Shown here one piece after another: positions 53,296-62,827 of a stretch of 64,000 bases of DNA. The notes below the pieces were generated by a model, which worked only from the letters and a program-made list of their open reading frames with translations, was not told where the DNA came from and made no database searches. Within the stretch, counting starts at the first letter, position 1. Each line of letters begins with the position of its first letter. The DNA is from Sabellastarte sp. h YS-2021 (Eukaryota; Annelida; Polychaeta; Sabellida; Sabellidae): positions 165,215,609-165,279,608 of the forward strand of contig OZ024929.1 of assembly GCA_964017235.1 (NCBI GenBank), read 5' to 3'. Position numbers and translations under genes: made by a program.

Positions 53296-53524
53296 AAATT
53301 TCCTTCTATCTCCTTAACTGTGTGAGATAGAGCGATTTCGTCGAAATTTTCAACCCACAGGGTATCTAAGGAGTGTACTCTTTGCAATTTTCAAAAAATT
53401 TTCCCCTCCCCAAAAATGGCGGCCATTTTGAATTTTCAAATTTTTGCCAAAAATAGAAAAACAGGAATTTGCTTCTATCTTCTTAACCATGCGAGATCGA
53501 GTGATTTCGTCAAAATTTTCAACC
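53296..53524 (+). repeat. Satellite mini-array, right half
   Basis: Starts 'aaatttccttctatctcc', exactly the part missing from the monomer broken at 29,827, and continues through one full monomer and part of the terminal diverged monomer, as at the end of the main array. Confidence 0.9.
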
Positions 53525-53725
53525 CAACCAATGCAAAAAGGCATGAAGCTGAAATCATTTACATCTACACTAATAAATATTTAAGCATCATTGATCTATT
53601 TTACAAATGAAACAGGGTCTTGTAAGACTACTGTACAATTTGGGCAAGGTTCATTGGGTGGACATTATACTGCTATCCTGTTTCTATTCGCATCTACTAT
53701 CAACAGGGCGTCCTATTTTTAGTTT
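53525..53725. repeat. Satellite right flank, second copy
   Basis: Matches 16,931-17,145, from 'aacccaaccaatgcaaaaag' to 'gggcgtcctattt'. Confidence 0.85.
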
Positions 53726-54019
53726 TTTATGAATTTTTAAAATAATTTTTGATGCATTAAAATTCACAATTTTATGCAACAAATCACTTGTTACTTGATA
53801 AGTATTCCATTTATAGCATTTTGTTAAAATATGTTGCTACTTTTTCCATTGCTACAATATGGTAACTTGGGAGTCTATCCCAATATCTAAGTAATACCTC
53901 CTTTCTGACTTTTAAGTAATCTCCATGAGTAAAGTTGCTTGTAACTTGATAACAATTGCAAAAAGAATATTTTGTTGAAATATGTTGTTCACCTACTTTT
54001 GGGTCAGCTATAATTTAGT
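53726..54019. other. AT-rich spacer with a diverged duplication
   Basis: No gene seen. 'ttgttacttgataag...' near 53,788 and 'cttgtaacttgataac...' near 53,939, each followed by 'attttgtt(a/g)aaatatgttg', show a ~150-bp diverged duplication. Confidence 0.5.
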
Positions 54020-55300
54020 AAAATTGCAGACCTGTAACTCGTTCCATAGCTGAGCAATAGCCACTTCGAGGTTATCACTGTTGGACCGCCTGTAGTGGAG
54101 GTTTGACTCTGAAAGTTGTAACTGTTTTTCAGAATGGACACTACTCTGGGACTTGCACCCTTGGAGGCCCATATTTGCCAGAAAGCTTTAATACGTCCCC
54201 TCACAAGTAGATTTTTGACAACATTGAGGACACTTTCTACAGGAGGAGCAGAACACTAGTTATTTACAAAAGAAGCCTGCTTTACAGGCTTTATTCTAGT
54301 CTTGTTCAATGTATGGTGTCTTTTGCAGTGCCCTCAATAAATCACAGTAAGTACATGAATTACAACATACATGTACATGCAATTTACAATGTTTGATATG
54401 TTCCACCAAATCATGAGTCTTAACACTTTCAGAACACTGATCAACAACACTTGTATTCAAAAAGTCAGTACACTCTGCAGTCTTAGTTGGAAATTGAACT
54501 GAGACTGTAATTGTCATTTATTTTGTTTGCCTCTACCTCTGAGGGAGCCACCACCACCACACTTTGGAGTACCAGATCTCCTGCCCTGGTGTAGTTGGTT
54601 CTGTTGCTGAAACTGTGCCATGTAGCCATGTCCTGGTTTTGGTCCTGAGCCTGTGTTGACTTATGTTTGCCATCCTTGTGTCTGGACAAGTTGGTCTTAT
54701 GTGTACGCACCTGTCAGAACCCAAACTGGGTAGGGGAGATGGGGATTGGCTTCAGATTTTGTAATATCCTCCTAAGCCTTGGCTATAATCGCATTAAGGA
54801 AGACGGCTATTCCTGAGTGAACTCAAAGTATCTGGCTTGACACTGGGCTTAGGTATTAGGAGCCCCGATGCAGGAGGGTCATGTTGACTTTCCAAACAAT
54901 AAATTTACATTCTGCTGGAAAGAGGTCAAGTCTTTCAGTTCATTGAGAGCTTTTTCAGCCTTGTGTGAGGACTTTCCTTTGCCCAACTCTCCAAATATGA
55001 CTCTCGTCTTGGACTTTATCCTGGAGTTTATTAACACATGTTAAAAGTTGCAGCCTGATTGCACACCACTGTTGACTCCTTGAGAAATTTCTCTCACTTT
55101 TGCATAATCTCTTGTGAGATAGGTCTACAAATAGAGGAGATAACAGCTAATGGCTTGGAGATCCTCGTGAAAGCACTATTTAGCTGGGAGGCATCACTGG
55201 ACCATTTCTTGACAGACTTTCCTGGTGAAGTCACTTATGGGTCAGGGCCAGGGTACATTGCATACCATCTTGCTTGAAATTTAGGAGGTTTCACAAACTT
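54020..55300 (-). pseudogene. DIRS element G: gag 3' part and RT start (remnant)
   Basis: Read on the - strand, the gag segment KFVKPPKF...RWYAMYP follows the F-L-R-P-P-K-S...R-W-Y-G-I-H-P block of A, then W-E-K and C-N-Q-A-A. Gag closes in AAA-TGA-CAA-TTA at 54,508-54,516. After it come CTYC-type residues of the Cys-rich segment (near 54,350) and the first part of RT (FWQIWASKGASPRVVSIL, near 54,160). Similarity ends near 54,020. Stops and frameshifts are present. The other half of G lies at 62,828-64,000; element E interrupts it. Confidence 0.8.
54508..54516 (-). promoter_or_regulatory. TGA-CAA-TTA context at the end of gag (G)
   Basis: Although G is old and degenerate, the gag stop and its six following bases are the same as in A and B. 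Confidence 0.5.
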
Positions 55301-55340
55301 GCAAATTTAATAAGTAAATTAAATTTTTATAAGTTAATAC

Positions 55341-55513
55341 CCTATCCAATGGACAATTGCTTTACCGGTCGGCACGACCGGTCCTGCCAAGCGCCAGAAA
55401 AAGACGTCCTGTATAGAATACCGGCAGGACCGGTCAGGAGAGTGCATTCGCCAGGTGGCGCATCGTACTTCCTCTTCCTGTCTAGACATCGTGACGTCAT
55501 AGCATCTTTTTTG
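55341..55513 (-). repeat. Right ITR of element E
   Basis: From 'cctatccaatggacaattgc' to 'gcatcttttttgt', inverse to 62,639-62,806. Contains 'cgtgacgtcatagc'. The right tail lies outside it at 55,301-55,340. Confidence 0.88.
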
Positions 55514-55574
55514 TGTCTAGTCCTAGTAAGACCCCTAGTAAGCTGATAGCGGGGCCGGTTGGGTGGGCCTTGCC

Positions 55575-55670
55575 TGTCCATTGGATAGGGTATTAACTTA
55601 TAAAAATTTAATTTACTTATTAAATTTGCAATTTTATTGCGTTAATACATCCTATCCAATGGACAATTGC
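55575..55670 (-). repeat. Internal complementary region (ICR) of element E
   Basis: 'tgtccattggatagggtatt...aaatttgcaattttattgcg...cctatccaatggaca': right tail joined to left tail, between inverted arms. In the - orientation of E it is complementary to the joined ends. Confidence 0.88.
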
Positions 55671-55798
55671 TGAATAACTACCGCTTGGTAGGCGGGTAAG
55701 CAGCTAGGGACTTCTGTGAACTCATAACAAAACAAAAAAGTACAGGCCCATTTGACCTAGGGTCAGAGAACCCTGACAGGTCAAGGTCGGCCACCAAC

Positions 55799-57079
55799 TC
55801 ACCGGTTAACCTGGGAGTCTACCGACGTTGCCCCCCCCCCCCCTTTTCTTTCCTTCCAGAGTTGGATTGAGAAGGGAAAGATAGAGAGAGAGGGGCTGAG
55901 TTCAGTCCCAGAAGAATAAACTTCCCAAGGGAAGCAAGTCACAGTTTTTTTTTGTTTTTTTTTATATATAATATGTACATTCAACATATTTACATTATTT
56001 ACATCACCCTTGAGTGACCTATCCAGAGATGGTGCCAGGGCTGGAATGACCACTGGAGCCACACTATCCAGACCTTCCTTGGCCAGCTGGTTCTTGGATA
56101 GGAAGCTGGGTGAAGGGTACAAAGACACCTTAGACCAGTCTGACTGGTGTCTGATGTTCTTATGTAACCAAGCATGGATCTCACTCCTGCGTTTACCTGA
56201 GCCTAAGGCCAGCAAGAAAACAGTCTTGAAAGTTATATGTTTCAAGGAGGCCTCTTTTAGGGGTTCAAAGGGAGCCTTTGTGAGCTGGTGTAGAACCAGG
56301 GAAAGATTCCAGGAGGGGATGTCCCTCCTGCCCCTAGGCCTGTCTCTATGGAAACTATCCAGGAGACGAGTGAGATTCTCATCTTTGCTGACATTAATGG
56401 TGGAATTGCCCAGTTTGTCAGCAATGGCTGATCTGTAGCCATCAATAGTGCCTGGTTGTAACTTCTTGTCCTGAAACAAGTGCAGGAGGAAGTCAGCAAT
56501 GGCTTTCAGAGGTGGTGCCCTGAAGTCCACCTGATTACTGAGGCACCACTTTGTAAAGATGGACCACTTTGCCTCATAGACAGATCTGGTTGATCCTCTT
56601 TGAGGAGCCTCAATTCGTGCTGCCACTGCCTCAGAGAAGCCTTGCTCCTGGATTGCTGAGGCTCTAGGAGCCAGGCATGTAGGTTCAGATTCGCCAGGTT
56701 CCTGTGAAGGACCTGGTTGAATGGCTGAGACACTAGATTGGGTATGCTGGGCAGGCACAGTGGGATCTGGCTTGACATTGCTACCAGGTCCCAAAACCAG
56801 GGCATGTTGGGCCACCCTGGAGCAATCAGAATTATTCTGTTGCAGGGGTAGTCCTGGAGCTTCTCCACCACTTTGCCCAAGATGGCTGCCGGTGGGAAGG
56901 CGTATGGGTCCAGGTCCTCCCAGGAGAGGCTTAGTGCATCCACTGCCCAAGCCTGGGGTTCTGGAACCGGTGACACAAACTGTGGCAGTTTGTTGTTGAA
57001 CCTGGTGGCAAACAGGTCCACCTGTGGCTGGTGCCACCTTGAGCATACAGCTTGGAACACTGCTGTATGAAGTGACCAC
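55799..57079 (-). pseudogene. Tyrosine recombinase of element E, carboxy end deleted
   Basis: The frame (426 codons) follows the YR of A from the region around the APRAS/EAP block, with K-W-S-I-F-T-K-W and TVFLLALGSGKRRSEIHAW (first catalytic Arg kept), down to A-P-S-L-D-R-S-L-K-G. There, about 56,012, it jumps into 3' UTR sequence, so roughly 115 codons with H-x-x-R, the Trp and the nucleophile Tyr are missing. The last ~60 residues of the frame are UTR read-through. This copy cannot make an active recombinase. Confidence 0.85.
55831..55846 (-). promoter_or_regulatory. 3' purine tract of element E
   Basis: On the - strand, four A then 13 G, preceded by further purines (ggaaggaaag). Confidence 0.4.
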
Positions 57080-58332
57080 TCTGTTTGAATGGTCTGGCCA
57101 AGTCTGGATAGCTTGTCTGCTATCACGTTCAGCCGGCCGGGATGTGACGTGCCCTGAGGGTTACCTGCTGCCTGGTGCACCAGGACAGGATTCTCCACAG
57201 TAGGGCACACAGTGACCCTGACTTCATCCCCCCCTCTTTGTTGATATAGGCAACCACTGTTGTGTTGTCTGTAGCTATCAGCACTGTCTTGTTGGGGACC
57301 AGGGTTCGAAACTCCTTTAGCTAGAAATACAGCTTTCAGCTCTAAGTGGTTTATGTGCAACTTGCTCTCTGGTAGGGACCAAGTTCCCCTTGCAGTGTGT
57401 TCGTCTAAGTGAGCGCCCCACCCTTCTTTTGATGCATCTGTAAATATTTGCAGAGCATGTTTTAGAGAGTGTAATAGTTGACCTCTTAGCACATTGCTTT
57501 CCTCCAGCCACCACCTTAGATGGGGGTGGAGGGACTTGGGGACCGGAATCACCTTTTCCAGTGATTCTGGGACCCTCCAGTTGTTTTTCAAGTGCCACTG
57601 TATGGGTCTCATGTGTAGTCGCCCTAAGTGGACTTGCTTTTCTGTTGCTGTGAGTAGACCTATGAGGGACATGAATTGTCGGACCGGGCAAACCGGATCC
57701 GACAGTATGGATCTGATCTTGTCTGTCAAGGTCTGCCAACGTTCTCCTGTCGGTCTGACCTTGCCCTCTTTCAGGTCGAACTGGTAACCTACGAAGTTGA
57801 AGACCTGTTTGGGGACCAGTTCTGACTTTTCCCTGTTCACCAGCCACCCTAGTTCCTGACAAAGTGTGACCAGGATTTGGGTCTGTTGGAGACAAGTGTC
57901 GTGGGTAGAGGCTCTCACCAGCCAGTCGTCTAGGTACTGGTGGGTCCTTATACCCTTCTGAAGTGCCATGAGTTTGACCTCTTTGGCCACCACTGTGAAC
58001 TCCATGGGGGCTGTGGAAAGACCAAAGGGTAGGGCTTTGAACTGGTAAGACCGACCCTGGAGATGAAAACGCATGTACTTCCTGGACTGACAGTGAATTG
58101 GTATGTGGAAGTATGCGTCTTTGAAATCTATGGATGTGACCCACTCCCCTGCCTGTAGGGAGGTTCTTATTGTCTCTGCGGTCTCCATCTTGAACGACTC
58201 TGTGTTCAAAAAGGTGTTCAAGATGCTCAGGTCCAGGATGGGTCTCCACCGGTTGTTGGGTTTGGGTACCAAAAATAGCCGGTTGTAAAACCCCAGTGAA
58301 TTTTGGTTTTCCACCGGTTCGACTGCATTTTT
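56506..58332 (-). pseudogene. RT/RNase H of element E, main part
   Basis: From N-A-V-E-P-V-E through the RT core (PKPNNRWRPILDLS, IDFKDAYFHIP, LPFGLSTAPMEF, YLDDWL) to RNase H. IFTDAS and LELKAV are in frame, then a stretch of about 65 residues is read in a shifted frame (the T-D-N block is lost) before the original frame returns at R-L-N-V-I-A-D-K-L-S-R and continues to A-P-G-W-P-N-M-P-W-F-W-D-L. The 5' part is cut off by the insertion at 58,333 and continues at 60,092. The apparent frame running on to 59,148 is only the open frame of the 168-bp tandem repeats. Confidence 0.85.
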
Positions 58333-58379
58333 AGGCGGGTTGCGTGTAACCAACCCGCCTATTAGATTGATGTGTCCGT

Positions 58380-59560
58380 CTGTCTGTCTGTCCGTCCACA
58401 TTTTTCGTTTCCGGACTCTAACTTTAAAACGGTTTGACCAATCAAATTCAAACTTCACAGGGAGATAGATCACCATCATAGCTAGGTTCCTTTCGAAATT
58501 GGTGAAATTCTGTGTGTTCGTTTGTCCGTTTTTCGTCTGTTTGTCTGTCCATCCATCTGTTTGTCCACATTTTCGTTTCCGGACTCTAACCTTAAAACGG
58601 TTTGACCAATCAAATTCAAACTTCACAGGGAGATAGATCACCATCATAGCTAGGTTCCTTTCGAAATTGGTGAAATTCCGTGTGTTCGTTTGTCCGTTTT
58701 TCGTCTGTTTGTCTGTCCATCCATCTGTTTGTCCACATTTTCGTTTACGGACTCTAACTTTAAAACGGTTTGACCAATCAAATTCAAACTTCACAGGGAG
58801 ATAGATCACCATCATAGCTAGGTTCCTTTCGAAATTGGTGAAATTCCGTCTGTTTGTCCGTTTTTCCGTCCGTTTCTTCGTTTTTGTCCGTTTTTCTGTC
58901 CATCCATCTGTCCGTCCACATTTTTGTTTCCGGACTCTAACTCGAAAACGGTTACTCCAATCTAATTCAAACTTCACAGGGACATACATCACCATCATAG
59001 CTAGGTTCCTTTCGAAATTGGTGTAAATCCGTCCGTTCATTTGTCTTGTTTTTCTGTCCATTTGTTCGTTTTTAGGCGGGTTGCATGTAACCAACCCGCC
59101 TATTAGATTGATGTGTCCGACGTCCGTCTGTCCGTCCACATTTTCCATTTCCGGACTCTAACTTGAAAACGGTTTGACCAATCAAATTCAAACTTGACAG
59201 GGACATAGATCAACATGATAGCTAGGTTCCTTTCGATATTGGTGAAATTCTGTCTGTTCGTTTGTCCGTTTTTCGTCCGTATGTCTGTCCATCCGTCTGT
59301 TTGTCCACATTTTCGTTTCCGGACTCTAACATGAAAACGGTTTGACCAATCGAATTCAAACTTGATAGGGAGATAGATCTCCATCATAGGTAGGTTCCTT
59401 TCGATATTGGTGAAATTCCATTCGTTCATTTGTCTGTTTTTCGTCCGTTTGTCCATCCATCTGTTTGCTAGGTTCCTTTCGAAATTGGTGAAATTGCGTC
59501 TGTTCGTTTGTCTGTTTTTCGTCCATTTGTCTGTCCATCTGTCTGTCCGTCCACATTTAT
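58380..59560. repeat. Tandem repeats, 168-bp unit
   Basis: 'ccggactctaac' (or a variant) recurs at 58,411, 58,579, 58,747, 58,930, 59,151 and 59,319, so spacing is 168, 168, 183, 221 and 168 bp. Each unit has 'aaaacggtttgaccaatcaa', 'tagctaggttcctttcgaaa' and 'gtccgtttttcgtc'. Because 168 is a multiple of three, frames stay open, creating a false protein. Confidence 0.92.
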
Positions 59561-59619
59561 CCTGTACATATGGTAAATAATACTATGACTTACATTTATT
59601 TTAATAAATTATCTTTTGT

Positions 59620-59812
59620 GATTAGGTGCCATGCAATATTATGGTACATTTTGTAAGTATATGCTATAGCCAAATTTCCCAAGTTCTCACTAAAATAATT
59701 TCACCAAATTTTTTGTTATTACCATTTCATAGTTTTTACTCTTTACTTTATTATTTTATAGCATATACTTACATTGGCAGACCCTTATAAAGATAAGAAA
59801 AGGCACCTAATC
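59620..59812. repeat. Foldback sequence (~193 bp)
   Basis: 'gattaggtgcc' at 59,620 is mirrored by 'ggcacctaatc' at 59,802, and 'taagtatatgctata' near 59,656 by 'tatagcatatactta' near 59,757. This looks like a small MITE nested in the TIR element, or its structured tail. Confidence 0.7.
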
Positions 59813-60091
59813 ATATACACTTTTAGCCAAATGAGTTTATTAGTAAATAATTATAGTTACTAACCAACTAGTATTGAATTCCAAATAATATACCATTTCG
59901 GTAACACTTTTTGAGGTTCTGCAATGCATGTCAGCAGTATAGATACAATAATGTAACTTAGATTAGAAGTATTACATTTCTTAGCACGTCGAACACATTT
60001 ACCTTAAGTGGGTAACCTAACATTTCTTTCCTTGTTCCTAAATTTAATGAGAGCAGTTGCTAACCTTGTTTCCTGCGTGCGCAACCCGCCT

Positions 60092-60399
60092 TTTGGGGCA
60101 CCTCTGACCCTCTTGTTGTTTATCAGCTGATGCAGTGCCTCCACAAGGAAGGACTGTTTGCTTGGATTGTGGTAGCTGCTTATTACAGTAGGTGACCTTG
60201 TCAAGTTGGGTCTGAACCGGAAGGGGAGGGTGTAGCCCTCCCTCAGTGTGGTGACTACTTTTGGACTCGAACCCAGAGCTTCCCATTTCTCCCAAAACTG
60301 GTGTAACCTTGCCCCTACAGGGGGATCTATAACAGCATGTGGGGCATTGGTGACAAGATTTACAGAACTCAAGTGACCTACACTAGAAACATTTTTCAC
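60092..60399 (-). pseudogene. RT start of element E
   Basis: Encodes NVSSVGHLSS, P-P-V-G-A-R-L-H-Q-F-W-E-K-W and V-V-T-T-L-R-E-G-Y, equal to the P-V-G-G-R-L-Q-S-F-W-E-I-W...I-L-K-E-G-Y block of A, up to A-L-H-Q-L-I-N-N-K. After G-A-P-K the foreign element begins. Upstream the matching frame (60,595-60,383, ending C-E-K-C-F) is offset, so one frameshift lies near 60,390. Confidence 0.8.
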
Positions 60400-60608
60400 A
60401 TTTTATTTCTGTGTACATTTGACAAAAGGTGGGATTTACGCCTTTCCTTTGTGGCAACCCGGTGACAATATGAGCATTTGCAACATGTGAGTCTACATTG
60501 AAATTTAAAGTCACTTTGTTGTTCTTGGACACCACTGGTGCTGGGTTCAAGTCTCCCTGACCGGTGACATGTACAGAGTTCTTCTGACCGGTCACAGAAT
60601 TTACACAG
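60400..60608 (-). other. Cys-rich segment after gag in element E
   Basis: In phase with the gag TGA this reads C-K-F-C, L-C-T-C, then C-R-L-T-C-C-K-C-S-Y-C followed by VATKERRK. The Cys pattern and V-A-x-K-E-R-R-K agree with A (C-C-M-S-C-T-Y-C then V-A-V-A-K-E-R-R-K), although the intervening sequence differs. A stop and frameshift come after about 65 codons. Confidence 0.7.
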
Positions 60609-60617
60609 TGATTGTCA
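60609..60617 (-). promoter_or_regulatory. Leaky-stop context TGA-CAA-TCA at the end of gag (E)
   Basis: TGA followed by CAA-TCA, again fitting CAR-YYA. The third codon differs from A and B by a pyrimidine change that keeps the consensus. Confidence 0.55.
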
Positions 60618-62525
60618 TTTATGAGACTGGAACCCCTTGGCAGGCTTCTGGGAGAACGTTAAGGCCTTGCCACGACCTTTCCCGGCTTGTTGCTCGTCTT
60701 TAATCTGCTTCCAAGCCGGAAGGGTAGGTTTCCTGTCGTGGTGAGTCATAGATCTATCACTTGCAGGATAAGGCCGGAAGCGATTTTGCTGTCGGTGTGA
60801 TGTACCTGACGAACGCCTCTCTTCATTCCTACTGATTTCCTCTTCAGCCTTGGTGATCAGCTGATCCGGAAACAGTGCGTTTAGATGTACTGGAGACGTT
60901 CTTAAGGCGTGCACAGTATCTTGTTTCACTCCCGCGTGTAGATAGTCCAGGTAACTATCCCTGCGAGCTAAGGTGAAGTTGGCCATATTGCTAAAAATAC
61001 CCTCGGATAGATCTTGCATGGTTCTGGCCATGGCCTGTGAGATTGACCGGTTAAACGTGGTCAGATACTCCAGTTCACTGACAGCTTGCTTCATCTTCTC
61101 TGATGACTTGCCCTTACTGTCGAGATGTAGAGTTTTGAGTTGAGTGGCCATAGAGTCTTGAACTCTAGTCAAACACCTTGACACACCAGCAGCCTGGTTA
61201 CACATAATTGTCTGTTCTCTTGCTGCTTTCTCCCACCTCCTGAGTAACTCTTGACTGAAGGCTCGGGAGGGTGGGGCAGTAGGTAAGTTTCTTCTAGCCA
61301 CCCTGCTGAATGAATGGTTGAGCTTGGCAGGATCCGGTAACCAGGTGCGTATGGTTGTGCTTTCAGAGTCCTTCTCAGCATGCATCCCGTACCACCTTGA
61401 AGATCTGGGAGTTTTGATGAACTGATCTCTGAGGAGACCAGAATTGTCCGTATTTCTAGTGGGGTAGCCCTCTGTGAGTGTGAGGTTAAGACTGGACATC
61501 TTACGACACAACCAGTCGTCCACCGGAAGCTTCACCGACACTTTACCGGTTGGTCTAACACATGCACCGGCAAAGGGGTTGTCATCAGCAGTGGAGGACA
61601 CAGTTTCGAAATCAGGAACCTTGTGCCAGTTCATGAAACTTCTCACACCCCTCATGGTCTCCCTGTAGTTTGCCTCCTCAGTAGGTTCACTTTCAGGATC
61701 ATCTCTGGAGACATCCCTGTCTGCTGACCGGTCCCGGTGGATCTCATCATCCAGGGAACCAGTATCACTGAGCTGGTCAGCTTCACTATCAGAAGCTGCA
61801 CTCACATCTCCCTCACCGGTTGGCTGAACTTCAGGGAACGAACCGGGGGCCTGAACAGGCTGGGTTGCTATCCCTGCACCGGGAGCCCCAAGGGGCTGGG
61901 TGGCAGTCTCCATCTCCTCAACAGCCTCACCGGTGACCTGATCAAGGCCGGGACCGGATTTCTCTGCAGCCAGCTTGCTGGTGGTGGCACCAGGATCAAA
62001 AAATGGCTTCTGGCTGGGAGTCACATCTGAAGTTGGTTTCACAACCGGTTCAACCGGTACTGTGAAAGTCTTGGCCAATAACATTGCCTCAAGACGGGAG
62101 AATCGTTCTGCCCACTACTCATCCAGTTGTTTCAAATCTTCAGCTGATGGTTTACTGCTGGAAGATTTCTTCTTATTGGAAGAAGGCTTGGGAGATTCAC
62201 TACACTTCGTCTTCTTGGTGGTAGAGGTAGAATTAACAGCCTTGACCTTCTCCACTTTACCCAGCACACTAACGTGTGCAGGGTCCACGAGAGTGGAAGT
62301 GGTGGAGGACGCAGTCACTTTCTTGTCTTTCCTGTCTTTATAAGTAGGGGTAGACAATTGCTGGATCTGTTCAGGGTTAAACCCTCTACAGATAACACAT
62401 TCCTTCTCCTGGACGCAGGGGTCGTCGCCTAGCCCTTTGTCCCTACAACGTGCACACTTGGAGTGGGTATCGAACCCAGCCATAGCGTGTCCGCAGGAAC
62501 CTCGTCTTTGTCCTGGAGATGACAT
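60615..62525 (-). pseudogene. gag of element E, one nonsense codon
   Basis: Starts MSSPGQRRG with the Cys/His cluster (C-G-H, CARC, C, CVIC) as in A. After L-D-E the lysine of A (D-E-K-W-A) is TAG at 62,112-62,114. The remaining 489 codons are open, with D-N-P-F-A-G, DDWLCRKM, SRWYGMH, RWEKAARE and a basic end, finishing in TGA at 60,615. Overall it is clearly homologous to but diverged from A, so E belongs to another subfamily. One point mutation separates it from an open gag. Confidence 0.88.
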
Positions 62526-62638
62526 AGTTGTAGATAATACTTCTAAATAACTTTAAAAGTAAAATAAAATGGTAGCGTTCGGTGTAGAACAAAAAATTTG
62601 CTTGTCGAGAAAACATGTCTTCACTCTCCACGCGCCAA

Positions 62639-62806
62639 ACGAAAAAGATGCTATGACGTCACGATGTCTAGACAGGAAGAGGAAGTACGATGCGCCACCT
62701 GGCGAATGCACTCTCCTGGCTGGTCCTGCCGGTATTCTATACGTCTTTTTCTGGCGTTTGGCGGGATCGGTCGCGCCGACCGGTAAAGCAATTGTCCATT
62801 GGATAG
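62639..62806 (-). repeat. Left ITR of element E
   Basis: Inverse of 55,341-55,513, a few bases shorter. Contains 'ctatgacgtcacgatg' and borders GCGCCAAA on its inner side (TTTGGCGC on the - strand). The left tail (ggataggatgtattaacgca) ends at 62,827. Confidence 0.88.
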
Positions 62807-62827
62807 GATGTATTAACGCAATAAAAT

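Larger units (their letters stand above)
58333..60091. mobile_element. TIR element with internal 168-bp tandem repeats, inserted in E
   Basis: The ends are AGGCGGGTTGCG and its complement CGCAACCCGCCT (12-bp TIR), with T-rich flanks suggesting a 3-4-bp target duplication (ttt). The left end continues into a hairpin (aggcgggttg...caacccgcct); a second copy of this terminal hairpin plus 'attagattgatgtgtccg' is found at 59,073, inside the element. No transposase is encoded. The design (TIRs, tandem-repeat core, AT-rich tail) recalls MITE-like elements with tandem repeats in bivalves. Removing it restores the RT reading frame of E. Confidence 0.8.
55301..62827 (-). mobile_element. DIRS element E (type-1 ends), inserted in G
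   Basis: Left end at 62,827 and right end at 55,301, 7.5 kb including a 1.76-kb foreign insertion. Both ITRs, the ICR and a purine tract are present, but every gene is damaged: a TAG in gag, a frameshift after the Cys-rich segment, a TIR element in RT, shifted frames in RNase H and a deleted YR end. The flanks join into a continuous gag of G in phase (S then K-F-V-K-P-P), which fixes the insertion point. Confidence 0.9.

Noticed and set aside
55799..55990. The last ~60 residues of the E recombinase frame (K-K-K-Q-K-K and onward)
   Set aside because: This is 3' UTR sequence, including the purine tract, read in frame after a deletion, not a new domain.
58333..59148. An apparent 880-codon protein with a repeated NFTNFERNLAMM segment fused to RT
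   Set aside because: The first ~270 codons come from 168-bp tandem repeats (divisible by three) of an inserted element; only the part below 58,333 is RT of element E.
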